Positions 25,940 through 34,524 of a stretch of 64,000 nt of DNA are shown here, one piece after another. A program made the translations under genes and the position numbers. The stretch lies in NCBI GenBank assembly GCA_018267915.1, contig JAFDXN010000031.1:293173-357172 (forward strand), given 5' to 3'. The DNA is from Bacteroidota bacterium. GTDB lineage: Bacteria > Bacteroidota > Bacteroidia > Chitinophagales > Chitinophagaceae. The stretch's first letter is position 1, and each line of letters starts with the position of its first letter. The notes under the pieces were generated by a model, which saw only the letters and a list, made by a program, of their open reading frames with translations, made no database searches and was not told the origin of the DNA.

Positions 25940-27433
25940 ATGGCTTCGTTGTTCGACCTCGACAACAAGCTTTTGGGCTTGTCTGTCAATGGCGCAAGTA
26001 CCGACTGGACAATACGCAATGCTGTTGAAGGGGTACAGATTTTCGGCGGTATCGGTTCCGGCAAAACCTCCGGTTCAGGGCGCACCCTTGCCTTAAAATA
26101 TCTCGCCGCCGGATTCGGCGGCCTTGTGCTGACTGTCAAGCCGGACGAGCGGGAAGAATGGGAAAAATATTGTCGTCTTGCCGGAAGGGAACAAGACCTT
26201 ATCGTCGTTTCCCCCGGTGGCAAAAACTTCTTTAATTTCCTTGAATACGAAAGCCGGGGGCAGAGCGACGATATTTCCATCACGGAAAATATCGTGCAGG
26301 TTCTTAAAACCGTTATTCGCGCCAGCGAAGAAAAAGCCGCAGGAAAAAGCGAAGATCCCTTTTGGGAAACTGCGCTTGACATGCTCATGTCGAATATCAT
26401 TGACCTGTGCCTGTTGGCAAAGGGCAGCGTATCCGTCCAGCAACTTTACGAGATAGCCCAGGCCGTTCCCCAAAAGGGCAAGACCACCAACGGCAAGGCA
26501 TTTACCGAGCTTTACGCGCTGGCAAAGCAGATTGTCAACGACAAGGTTGAAGCATGGCGTAAAGGGATGCCGCCCGAACAACGCGCCGCCATAGAAAAGA
26601 GCGGCAATATCGAGGCGGCGATATACAACGGCGTAACCGACGCAAGGCGGTTCATGTTCGTGAATCAGTTCTTTGCCGAAACCTACCTGAACCTAAGCGA
26701 AAAAACGCGCTCTGTCATAGACTTTACCTTTTCCGGCTTCTTGTTCAGCCTGCTGCGGGAACCCGTTTATTCCCTGTTCTGCCACCATCCTTCCACCTTT
26801 ACCCCCAAAGATTGCCGCGCGGGCAAAATCATCCTAATAGACCTTCCGGTAAAGCTCTATCACAAGGCCGGACGGGATTGCCAGGTGCTGTTCAAATACA
26901 TCTGGCAACGTGCAATGGAGAAAGGAAAAGATAATGAGCGGCCTGTATTCCTTTGGGCAGATGAAGCCCAAAACTTTCTGCATGAATACGACGCGGAATA
27001 TCAGGCGACCGCCCGCAGCAGCCGTATAGCGACGGTCTATATCTCGCAAAACCTGCCCAACTATTACGCCAACATGGGCGGGGCTAAATCGGAATACCGG
27101 GTTAAAAGTTTCTTAGGCACGCTCGGCACAAAGATATTTCATGCGAACGCCGATATTGAAACGAATAAATACGCCTCTGAACTGATTGGCGACGCACAGT
27201 TTGAGGAAACCTCCACCACCCATACGGCGGCGGGTACATTCAGCGCGTCGGAAACGAAATCGTTAAAGATAGACCGCGCCGTCAGGCCGGAAGAATTTGG
27301 CCGTCTGAAAACGGGCGGAGCCAGCAATAAATTTTGTGTGGACGGTTATGTGCATGTGCAGGGAAAGACGTTATCCAATAATTCAAATCACGCACTTATA
27401 CATTTTGACCAAAATTTTTCACCAAAAACTTAA
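25940..27433 (+). CDS. Type IV coupling protein (TraD/TraG-like ATPase)
   Basis: The 497-residue protein has a Walker A motif (GGIGSGKTSG, about 36-45), a helical insertion (about 150-280) and a Walker B motif (FLWADEAQ, about 334-341), followed by TARSSRIATVYISQNL and a C-terminal recognition region. This is the layout of VirD4/TraD-type ATPases that deliver the relaxase-DNA complex to a mating channel. No N-terminal transmembrane helices are present, unlike VirD4, so membrane docking may come from the neighbouring membrane protein. It forms a cluster with the genes on both sides. Confidence 0.85.
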   Translation: MASLFDLDNKLLGLSVNGASTDWTIRNAVEGVQIFGGIGSGKTSGSGRTLALKYLAAGFGGLVLTVKPDEREEWEKYCRLAGREQDLIVVSPGGKNFFNFLEYESRGQSDDISITENIVQVLKTVIRASEEKAAGKSEDPFWETALDMLMSNIIDLCLLAKGSVSVQQLYEIAQAVPQKGKTTNGKAFTELYALAKQIVNDKVEAWRKGMPPEQRAAIEKSGNIEAAIYNGVTDARRFMFVNQFFAETYLNLSEKTRSVIDFTFSGFLFSLLREPVYSLFCHHPSTFTPKDCRAGKIILIDLPVKLYHKAGRDCQVLFKYIWQRAMEKGKDNERPVFLWADEAQNFLHEYDAEYQATARSSRIATVYISQNLPNYYANMGGAKSEYRVKSFLGTLGTKIFHANADIETNKYASELIGDAQFEETSTTHTAAGTFSASETKSLKIDRAVRPEEFGRLKTGGASNKFCVDGYVHVQGKTLSNNSNHALIHFDQNFSPKT

Positions 27434-27437
27434 ATCT

Positions 27438-28244
27438 ATGGCAACCAAAAATCTATACTACCGTACCATGTACGGACGGACAAACGCCCTAAAAACATTC
27501 GTTTTTGGCGTACTGGCATCCGTATCTTCCTACCCGCGCCTTGTGATGGAAGTCTTCATCCGAAAAAATATGGGGGAGCGGTATTTTAATCTCATGTCGG
27601 CAATAACAGTAGCTGTTCTTTTAGCGGTCATTCCGGTTATACCTAATCCGTTCAGTTATTTTAGCTATTCCAGGTATTCCGAGTATGCTGGTTCCCCGGA
27701 CGGCAGTTCGTTCTCATGGGCGCATTACTTTACCTGGTATGCTTTTCTTGCCGCGTTCTTATATTTTAGTTATCTGCGATATAAGGAAGTCAAGCGCAAT
27801 CCATCGGTTTTCGATTTCGCAAAGTTCAGCCTGTATAGCGGCGACATTAACCCCGCTTTCTTTAAGGTTCAGATACCCGGCGTGAACACAACCGTCCGCA
27901 ATGTACAGACACTTATAGAGCCTGCCGCTTTTTTTCTGGCCGGACTTGTCTTATGGATGGTATCCCAAAAGTTAGGGATGTTGTTCATGGTCTGCGCCGT
28001 CATTTATTCTGCCAGCTATATTTATTCCTATATGCAAGGCGATAATTTCGTCATGGACAAAATAGATGAAATCATCCTCAACGGAGAGATGAAAGAAAGT
28101 TTTGTTGAGGGCATGGACGACGGCAAAAATGGTGTCCGACTGACGGCGAAGATACCCGATACCCCTGAACTGCGCCGCCAAATCCTGCCGCTTATGATGG
28201 AGGAAACGGAAGAAAAGGAGAAGGAAATCATCTTCGCCAATTAG
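27438..28244 (+). CDS. Membrane protein of the mobilization cluster
   Basis: The 268-residue protein has about four transmembrane helices (about 45-65, 95-110, 165-185 and 190-210) and a soluble acidic C-terminal tail. It starts four bases after the coupling-protein stop (ATG at 27438), so the two are surely co-expressed. Because the coupling protein lacks its own membrane anchor, this protein is a good candidate for that anchor. This is inferred from position and topology; I do not recognise the family. Confidence 0.65.
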   Translation: MATKNLYYRTMYGRTNALKTFVFGVLASVSSYPRLVMEVFIRKNMGERYFNLMSAITVAVLLAVIPVIPNPFSYFSYSRYSEYAGSPDGSSFSWAHYFTWYAFLAAFLYFSYLRYKEVKRNPSVFDFAKFSLYSGDINPAFFKVQIPGVNTTVRNVQTLIEPAAFFLAGLVLWMVSQKLGMLFMVCAVIYSASYIYSYMQGDNFVMDKIDEIILNGEMKESFVEGMDDGKNGVRLTAKIPDTPELRRQILPLMMEETEEKEKEIIFAN

Positions 28245-28403
28245 GTCTAAGCTGTGCTTAGACAAGACGTCTGATACATTACTTATTAGTCGAGGTTAGT
28301 GAGTTATAGCGGTCTTGCTCCGCTATTCATTAGTTTAGTCCGCTTTAGCGGATAGCGAAAGTCGCCGCCGTATAGGGCGACCCGATATATAATAAAAATA
28401 GCA
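28245..28403 (+). other. Hairpin-rich region before the relaxase, candidate oriT
   Basis: The 159-base gap holds four hairpins: 28245-28263 (7-bp stem gtctaag), 28306-28326 (7-bp stem atagcgg, 7-base loop), 28339-28352 (stem tccgc) and 28361-28381 (6-bp stem gtcgcc). The hexamer tagcgg recurs in both orientations. Origins of transfer recognised by MOBF relaxases sit next to the relaxase gene and contain such inverted repeats. The nick site itself cannot be read off. Confidence 0.5.
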
Positions 28404-31121
28404 ATGATAAGGATGGTTCAAAGCCGGGCGGCTGGACACGCAAAGGCGTATTTCGCCAATGCGCTGTCAAAAGCCGATTACTACGTTGCCGATCAGGAAC
28501 TGGTCGGCGCGTGGCAAGGCCGTCTTGCGGAACGGCTGGGCATAGGGGGCGACATGACCAAAGAGGCTTTTTATGCCATGTGCGACAACCTTCATCCCCT
28601 GACCGGAAAACGGCTGACACCCCGAACCAAAGACGACCGGACGATAGGGTATGACATTAACTTCCATTGCCCCAAGTCGGTCTCCATCCTCCATGTCTTT
28701 GCCAAAGACGACCACATACTAAAGGCATTTCAGCACAGCGTAACGGAAACGATGCGGGACATTGAGACGGACAGCATGACGGCGGTACGAAAAGGCAAAG
28801 CGGTCAGCAATCGCCAGACGGGGGAATTAGCCTGGGCGCATTTTGTCCACCAGACAGCAAGACCCGTCGAGGGTTTTGCCCCCGACCCGCACCTGCATAG
28901 CCATTGTTTCGTATTCAACGCGACGTGGGATAACGAGGAAAAGCGATATAAGGCAGGGCAGTTCCGCGACATCAAAAAGGATATGCCTTATTACCAATCC
29001 CTGTTTCAAAAGCGGCTGGCGGACAAGCTGTTTTCTTTAGGTTACGGCATCCGCCGGACGGAAAAGTCCTTTGAGGTCGAAAATGTGCCGCAAAACGTCA
29101 TTAGCCTTTTTTCCAAGCGTACCGATGAAATCGGGCGCATTGCCAAAGAAAAAGGCATCACCGATGCAAAGGAGTTAGGCGAATTGGGTGCGCGTACCCG
29201 CGCCAAAAAACAGAAGGGCGCGAGCATGGGAGAATTACAGGAGCTATGGCGGGAGCAAATCGAAACCATCGGCAATGGCGGTTCCGACGCAGGTGAAAAA
29301 ACCGTCCGTTTTGCAGCAAAAGAAACACCGTCGCTCACAGCGCAGCAATGCGTTGACTATGCCCTTTCGCATTGCTTTGAAAGGGCATCCGTCATGCCCG
29401 AACGCCGATTGCTGGAAACGGCCTGCCGCTTCGGGTTGGGCAATGGCTCGGTGTCGGTACGGGAGATCGCGCAGGCTTTCAAAGCTGACAAGGGCATCAT
29501 CCGTATCAATGAGAAAGGGCAAAGCGTCTGCACGACGAAAGAGGTCTTGCAGGAGGAAAGGCGCATGGTGGAACTGGCGAAGGAGGGGCGCGGCAAGTTT
29601 CCACCGCTTTACCGCCAAGCCCCGCCTTTAGCCCTGAACGGCCAGCAGGCGGCGGCGGTAACGCATATCCTGACGACCTCTGACATGGTTTCCATTGTCA
29701 AAGGGGGAGCGGGTACAGGTAAAACGACGCTTATGCGCGAAGCGCATGAAAAAATAAAAGCTGCCGGAAAGCAAATGATAGTCGTTGCGCCAACGGCGCA
29801 GGCTTCGAGGGGTGTCCTGAAAAACGAAGGCTTTGTCGAGGCGGAAACCGTCGCAAAGCTGCTGATTGACAAAAAGATGCAGGAAAACCTTAAAGGGCAA
29901 GTCCTGTGGGTGGACGAAGCGGGTCTGCTCGGCACAAAGGACATGACCGCCCTGCTGGAAATTGCCACGAAACAGAACGCAAGGCTCGTTCTCGGCGGCG
30001 ACACGCGGCAACATGCCAGCGTCATACGCGGGGATGCCTTGCGTATCCTGAATACGATTGCAGGCATACAGGCGGCGGAAGTAAGCAAGATTTACCGCCA
30101 GCAAAATGAGCAATACCGCGCGGCGGTGGAAGACCTGTCAAAAGGCGATGTTAAAAACGGCTTTGACAAGCTGGCGGAAATGGGGGCAATCAAAACGATA
30201 GACCCGATGAATGCCCCAAAGGAACTTGCCGCCGACTATGTGGATTATGTGGCGAAGGGAAAATCGGCTTTGGTGATTTCCCCGACACATGAGCAGGGCG
30301 AAGCCGTAACCGATGAAATTCGCTTGCGCCTGCGGGAAAAAGGGCTTATCGGCAAAAAAGAAATTACGGTTGCCCGCCTGACCAACACGAATATGACCGA
30401 GGCGCAGAAAAGCGATGGCCGGAATTACGAGCCGGGGCAGGTTATCCAGTTCAGCCAGAACGTGCCGGGTATCAAGCGCGGGAGCGTATGGATGGTGGCA
30501 CAGGCTGACGGTAAAACCGTCCAGTTGCAAAACGCAACAGGCGAAGCCAAAATCCTGCCATTGCAGAATAGCAAGGCTTATGAGGTCTATCGGCAAGCTG
30601 ACATACACCTGTCAAAAGGTGATAAGGTGCGGATAACCCGCAACGGTTTTGACGAGGATAAAAAACGGCTGAATAACGGGCAGATGCTTGAAGTGGTGTC
30701 GGTTTCCAAGAAAGGAAATATCACCCTTCGCAGCTTGCAGAACGAGGAAGGCCAAAACCTTTATACACTCAACCGTAACTTTGGGCATATCGCCCATGCC
30801 CATTGCATTACTTCCCATGCCTCGCAAGGCAATCAGGCAAAGAAGGTTTTTATATACCAGCCGTCGGCCACTTTTGCAGCCACCGATGCCAAACAGTTTT
30901 ATGTTTCGGTATCACGGGGACGGGAGGGAGCGGCGATATATACCGACGATAGGCAAGCTTTGCTTGCCCATGCGGCGGAACTCGGCGAACGCCGTTCCGC
31001 ACTGGAATTAGTAACGCATAAAAAGCAAAAAAATTTTGTAATGCAAAGGGAAAGGATGGAACATGAGAAAGGAAATCCAGCCCAAAAACAAAAAAACAAG
31101 GACTATGAGCGAGATATTTAA
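28404..31121 (+). CDS. MOBF-family relaxase-helicase (TrwC/TraI-like)
   Basis: The 905-residue protein has an N-terminal TrwC relaxase domain (about 10-290) with a tyrosine pair in KADYYVADQE (about 26-27) and the metal-binding histidines in PDPHLHSH (about 170). A RecD-like helicase follows, with Walker A KGGAGTGKTT (about 433), Walker B LWVDEAG and a C-terminal SH-SQG-type motif (ITSHASQG). It nicks one strand at oriT, stays attached to it and unwinds the DNA for transfer. MOBF relaxases are commonest in Proteobacteria, so its presence in a Bacteroidota element is of note. Confidence 0.92.
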   Translation: MIRMVQSRAAGHAKAYFANALSKADYYVADQELVGAWQGRLAERLGIGGDMTKEAFYAMCDNLHPLTGKRLTPRTKDDRTIGYDINFHCPKSVSILHVFAKDDHILKAFQHSVTETMRDIETDSMTAVRKGKAVSNRQTGELAWAHFVHQTARPVEGFAPDPHLHSHCFVFNATWDNEEKRYKAGQFRDIKKDMPYYQSLFQKRLADKLFSLGYGIRRTEKSFEVENVPQNVISLFSKRTDEIGRIAKEKGITDAKELGELGARTRAKKQKGASMGELQELWREQIETIGNGGSDAGEKTVRFAAKETPSLTAQQCVDYALSHCFERASVMPERRLLETACRFGLGNGSVSVREIAQAFKADKGIIRINEKGQSVCTTKEVLQEERRMVELAKEGRGKFPPLYRQAPPLALNGQQAAAVTHILTTSDMVSIVKGGAGTGKTTLMREAHEKIKAAGKQMIVVAPTAQASRGVLKNEGFVEAETVAKLLIDKKMQENLKGQVLWVDEAGLLGTKDMTALLEIATKQNARLVLGGDTRQHASVIRGDALRILNTIAGIQAAEVSKIYRQQNEQYRAAVEDLSKGDVKNGFDKLAEMGAIKTIDPMNAPKELAADYVDYVAKGKSALVISPTHEQGEAVTDEIRLRLREKGLIGKKEITVARLTNTNMTEAQKSDGRNYEPGQVIQFSQNVPGIKRGSVWMVAQADGKTVQLQNATGEAKILPLQNSKAYEVYRQADIHLSKGDKVRITRNGFDEDKKRLNNGQMLEVVSVSKKGNITLRSLQNEEGQNLYTLNRNFGHIAHAHCITSHASQGNQAKKVFIYQPSATFAATDAKQFYVSVSRGREGAAIYTDDRQALLAHAAELGERRSALELVTHKKQKNFVMQRERMEHEKGNPAQKQKNKDYERDI

Positions 31122-31461
31122 CTTCGGAAATGAACCTGAAAAACAGCAACAAAAGGATATTGAACGGCACGAAGATGAAGGTAGTGTCCGCACGTTGTCG
31201 CTTGTTTGCACCGACGGTATGCAGCAATGCCTTAATTATTCTTATCTCATGTCGCGCCAGCTTTCGCCGGGAAAGGATGCAATTACGTTGTCGTTCACGA
31301 GCCATACCGTTGTATTGAAAGGCTCAAACCTGCAAGCCCTGTTCAATGATTTTGCCAGGGACATCCCTAAAAAAATCATGGCTGTTGAGAGCCGGTACGC
31401 AGCAACCAAAGAAAATGACGATGCTGTCATCGCTGAAATAGTTATCCAGCCCTCGGCCTAA
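31105..31461 (+). CDS. Small hypothetical protein coupled to the relaxase
   Basis: The 118-residue protein overlaps the relaxase end by 17 bases. ATG at 31105 is supported by an AAGGA ribosome site four bases upstream; a longer frame starting at 31063 lacks this. It has a charged N-terminus and a compact alpha-beta part with LKGSNLQALFNDFARDIPK. It may assist the relaxase, going by position only. Confidence 0.6.
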   Translation: MSEIFNFGNEPEKQQQKDIERHEDEGSVRTLSLVCTDGMQQCLNYSYLMSRQLSPGKDAITLSFTSHTVVLKGSNLQALFNDFARDIPKKIMAVESRYAATKENDDAVIAEIVIQPSA

Positions 31462-31493
31462 TCAGGCTAACAACGGCAGGCGTATATTCCGCG

Positions 31494-31727
31494 TCAAATA
31501 TACTCACGTCCTAAAGCCATGAAAATAATGTTACGGATAGCTTCGTTTTTTTCTTCCACCGACATTTTATAAGGCACTTTGCTTTGAATGGAATCGGCAA
31601 TAAAGCTGTACAGTTCGGTTTTGTTCATCGGCGGCGTAAATGCTTTTTTCATTTTTTCATCCGGCTTGTAATCTGCAATGTGAAAGTATTCTTTCACAAT
31701 ATCGGCGAAAACAACACAGCATTTCAA
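31494..31727 (-). CDS. Possible small hypothetical protein
   Basis: The 77-residue frame starts with a TTG codon and is helical and charged, with a plausible globular composition. No ATG start or ribosome site is seen, and no family is recognised. It may be a remnant or a spurious frame. Confidence 0.3.
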   Translation of the reverse strand: MKCCVVFADIVKEYFHIADYKPDEKMKKAFTPPMNKTELYSFIADSIQSKVPYKMSVEEKNEAIRNIIFMALGREYI

Positions 31728-31893
31728 GCGATAAGGCGACAGTTAGGCTCACTGTGTAAACGTGTTTTTGTGTACGATTGCAGTTTCTCCGCCTTAATAA
31801 TTTCAATGGCTTATTTCGTTTTCTTCATATACTCAATAGTACGCATCGGGAGCCTAAACATTTGAAAAGGTAATAAAAAATGGCGTTGACCTG

Positions 31894-31943
31894 CGCGTTT
31901 CCTAAACGCTAGGTCGCAGGTTCAAATCCTGTCGGGGACACCA
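31894..31943 (+). other. 3' fragment of a tRNA-Arg(CCU)-like gene
   Basis: The stretch reads as tRNA from the anticodon arm to the end: a gcgt/acgc stem around loop ttcctaa (anticodon CCU), a T-arm gcagg-ttcaaat-cctgt, then a 3' acceptor strand cggggac, discriminator A and encoded CCA. No 5' half exists upstream. It lies 97 bases from the end of the second integrase. It looks like the attachment-site half of an island that once sat in a tRNA-Arg gene; the encoded CCA and the arm sequence resemble gammaproteobacterial tRNA-Arg(CCU). Confidence 0.75.
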
Positions 31944-32040
31944 TTTTTCAAACACTTAACCGGAGTCAGAAAGTTAATTTGTACTATAAAAGCCGGGTTG
32001 TACTATTGGGAAGGCCACCTATTCGCTTTGCAAGCATAGA

Positions 32041-33126
32041 TTATCTCACTGGCCTGACCTTTTCCGGCTTACGGCGGTAAATCCGGTTCGTGATCTTGCT
32101 GTCAGCATGAGCCAGCAAAGCCCTCGCATGTTCGAGGTTTTGTGCATCGCTTGCCGCTTTGGCGCGAAGGTCGTGGCTGGTGAAACGCTTTTTTATTTCG
32201 GTTTCTTCAAGCACTCTGTCCATGAACCGTTGCCACATGCTGTCCCAACCCGACGAAGTACCCCTTGCTTCGTTGATATAGCCTTGACCGCGTTTATTGC
32301 AAAACAGAAATTTGGACAGTACGGGACGGGCTGCCATCGCTTCATTAACCGCAGCGCGTAATTCATCCGTCCATTCATAAATAGTCTGCTTGCCAGTTTT
32401 CTTCTTTGTTTTGTGGCGCAGGTTATGAAGTCCGTCTTCTTTCAGGTCTGACATTTCGATACGCAGCAGGTCGCTTTGGTCAAGGCCGGTCAGCAATTTT
32501 ATTTTGATATATGCCTGAATAGCTTTGACCGAACCTTTCTTTCGCATAGAGGGCAGCGTTAGGCACTCGACAATCTCCCAATCTTCAACATATCTGTCCC
32601 TGGGCTTTGCGCCTTCAAGCCGCACTTCGTTTTTAAATGGGTGCTTATGTATGTAGCCCCATTGCACCGCTTTGGTATAAACATGCGAGAAAAAGGCAAC
32701 TTCAAGCCTTGCACTCGTCGCACCTCCTACGGTTTTACCATTCTTGTTCTCTGTCTTTTTACTGCGGCGGTCAAAGTATTTGTATATATGTGTCGGCAAA
32801 ATTGCCGCCAAGCGCATTTCTCCAAAGACTTCCCTTATTTTTTTGATATGCCGCAGGTCGCCATTTTGCGTTGCTGCCGCTTTCTTAGGAATTACTTCCA
32901 GCGCATAGCGGTCAAGAAGCTGGTTGACTGTATGCGCCTTGTCCAGTGAGCCAAGCCGTTTAGCCCATTCTTCATAAGCTGCTGACAAGGTTGTTCCAAG
33001 CGGGAAAAGCTTTTTGCTGTCCCAATCGGCTTCACGGCCAGGGGGAACCTGGTAGTAGTATTTCTTCCGTCTTATAGACCAGCGGGCAGGCAATCCTTTA
33101 TTTTCAGGTTTCCGTTTTTTAGGCAT
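32041..33126 (-). CDS. Second tyrosine integrase (proteobacterial type), probably inactive
   Basis: The 361-residue protein is an integrase of the kind that follows DUF4224 genes in proteobacterial islands and prophages. HxxR (His318, Arg321 in SHDLRAKA), the second His (LLAHADSK) and a tyrosine near 350 (NRIYRRK) are present. In the first catalytic motif, however, TG-x-R reads TGLDQSDLL: the Arg is replaced by Asp216. That arginine is essential in the family, so strand cleavage is likely lost. ATG at 33126 overlaps the DUF4224 gene by eight bases. It faces the tRNA-Arg fragment, its probable former target. Confidence 0.88.
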   Translation of the reverse strand: MPKKRKPENKGLPARWSIRRKKYYYQVPPGREADWDSKKLFPLGTTLSAAYEEWAKRLGSLDKAHTVNQLLDRYALEVIPKKAAATQNGDLRHIKKIREVFGEMRLAAILPTHIYKYFDRRSKKTENKNGKTVGGATSARLEVAFFSHVYTKAVQWGYIHKHPFKNEVRLEGAKPRDRYVEDWEIVECLTLPSMRKKGSVKAIQAYIKIKLLTGLDQSDLLRIEMSDLKEDGLHNLRHKTKKKTGKQTIYEWTDELRAAVNEAMAARPVLSKFLFCNKRGQGYINEARGTSSGWDSMWQRFMDRVLEETEIKKRFTSHDLRAKAASDAQNLEHARALLAHADSKITNRIYRRKPEKVRPVR

Positions 33127-33340
33127 TGAAGACCTCCCAATTCGGTTCAGCATCACCTTTTATTGTAGCATTTTCTGTAATGTTTGCGCCAAGAATTTTC
33201 TCTACGTGTGTGCGAGCAACTGCAACTGAACCATCAGGGCGGACTTTGTGTTCAATGCCCATGTACCTTAATGCCCGGACTTGTGCCGTGCGGGTCTTTT
33301 TATGAGTCAATTCAAATACTTCCTCAAACGTAAGAAACAT
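33119..33340 (-). CDS. DUF4224 domain protein
   Basis: The 73-residue protein begins MFLTFEEVFELTHKKTRTAQ and continues VRALRYMGIEHKVRPDGS, the DUF4224 pattern. These small proteins are encoded directly upstream of integrases in proteobacterial islands and prophages, as here, and are probably DNA-binding accessory factors. Translational coupling to the integrase is shown by the eight-base overlap. Confidence 0.88.
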   Translation of the reverse strand: MFLTFEEVFELTHKKTRTAQVRALRYMGIEHKVRPDGSVAVARTHVEKILGANITENATIKGDAEPNWEVFNA

Positions 33341-33363
33341 AGAATGTCTCCCAAAAACTTCCG

Positions 33364-34293
33364 TTACATACGGGGTGCAGGCAAAAGCAGTTTTCGCTTG
33401 TCGGTTGGTGTGGCTGGCTGAAGCGCGGTAACATATTCAACAGCCTTTTGCGCGTGGGAAGCGGCCTGGAAGATAAACCGCTTATCATTTTTCAGGACTG
33501 TCAGCCACGACTGAATATAGGCGGCATGGTCGGGCTTGGTAACAGGTTCAAAACCGAGTTTTGCGCCGAGGAAGCAGGCTCCCAATTCGGCAACAAGTTC
33601 TTCCTTCGCATAACCTTCATCCCCCCATCGCTTGCGGTTAAACTCGCGGCTTAGGCGGTTGGGGTGGCGCGTCCAATGAGTCAGTTCATGCGATAACGTA
33701 CCGTAATAGCCTGACGCATTGTTGAAGCACTCAAAGGGCGGCATTTCAATACGATCGCTGGCAAGCGAATAGGCGGCCTGTCGTCCGGTAACGATTTCCG
33801 CTTTCGTGTTGGTAAAAAATTCCTCAAGCATTTCGATACGTTTTTCAGTATTGCTTGCGGCGGGTGGTTCAGGAAGTTTATAGAAGGCTGGCGGCAAGCC
33901 TTCTATCTGTGTGGCGTTAAAGACCGTATAGGCTTTCAGAAAAGGAATTTTCTGCCGGACGACTTCACCACCATTGCCTAATTCGTCGCGCTCGATCACA
34001 TCGGCATATACAACCTGTGCGCCTTTCTCTCCTTTTCGGATATGCGCTTTCATATCGGCTGCCTGTTTAAATGTCATCCAGTATGGAGACAGATAACCTT
34101 TTTCTGTCGCGGTTGCCCAAAGCATGATGGTGTTAATACCTGTGTAGGCAATGTCATTCCAGCGTAAGGGGAGACTTATACGGCCTGCAAGATTTTGGTC
34201 ACTCCACGGCTTGCGCCATGTCAGATTGCCTTGTTCAAGATCATCAATAATTTTTTGGGTGATGCGGTCGTAAATGTCATTTGCCTGTGTCAT
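33364..34293 (-). CDS. ArdC-like anti-restriction protein (ssDNA-binding plus metallopeptidase)
   Basis: The 309-residue protein has an N-terminal ssDNA-binding domain (DUF1738-type, about 5-130, with LPLRWNDIAYTGINTIMLW) and a zincin-like domain with HELTH at 202-206. That is the ArdC/TraC architecture found on conjugative plasmids and islands, where it shields entering DNA from restriction. A clear AAAGGAG ribosome site stands eight bases before the ATG. It fits an element entering hosts with restriction systems. Confidence 0.9.
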   Translation of the reverse strand: MTQANDIYDRITQKIIDDLEQGNLTWRKPWSDQNLAGRISLPLRWNDIAYTGINTIMLWATATEKGYLSPYWMTFKQAADMKAHIRKGEKGAQVVYADVIERDELGNGGEVVRQKIPFLKAYTVFNATQIEGLPPAFYKLPEPPAASNTEKRIEMLEEFFTNTKAEIVTGRQAAYSLASDRIEMPPFECFNNASGYYGTLSHELTHWTRHPNRLSREFNRKRWGDEGYAKEELVAELGACFLGAKLGFEPVTKPDHAAYIQSWLTVLKNDKRFIFQAASHAQKAVEYVTALQPATPTDKRKLLLPAPRM

Positions 34294-34329
34294 GTGATAT
34301 GCTCCTTTAAGGAAGGGGAAAGAAGGTGC

Positions 34330-34524
34330 TTACGCACCTTCCCCCGTTGCAGGTTTCGTTTTAGGCGGGTAAGCCTTGTACCAGGTATCTCCGATTTTGA
34401 TGTCGAAGCCCTTGCCGTTTTTGCCATTGAAGGCTGCGCCGACATTGTTGCTCTGGCCGTTCTCATCTTTGAAGATGTAAAGGGCGGGACTTCTTTTTTG
34501 CTTTTCTTCGGTGGTGGTTGTCAT
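34330..34524 (-). CDS. Small hypothetical protein (64 residues)
   Basis: The start at 34524 is fixed by an AAAGGAG site seven bases upstream; a longer frame to 34836 is open but has no support. The protein has a basic start and a compact segment (ALYIFKDENGQS, then FDIKIGDTWYKAYPPK). Such proteins accompany ArdC-like genes in proteobacterial islands; function unknown. Confidence 0.65.
   Translation of the reverse strand: MTTTTEEKQKRSPALYIFKDENGQSNNVGAAFNGKNGKGFDIKIGDTWYKAYPPKTKPATGEGA

Noticed and set aside
31880..31943. A complete tRNA gene at this place
   Set aside because: There is no D-arm or 5' acceptor strand upstream of the anticodon arm, so only the 3' half exists.
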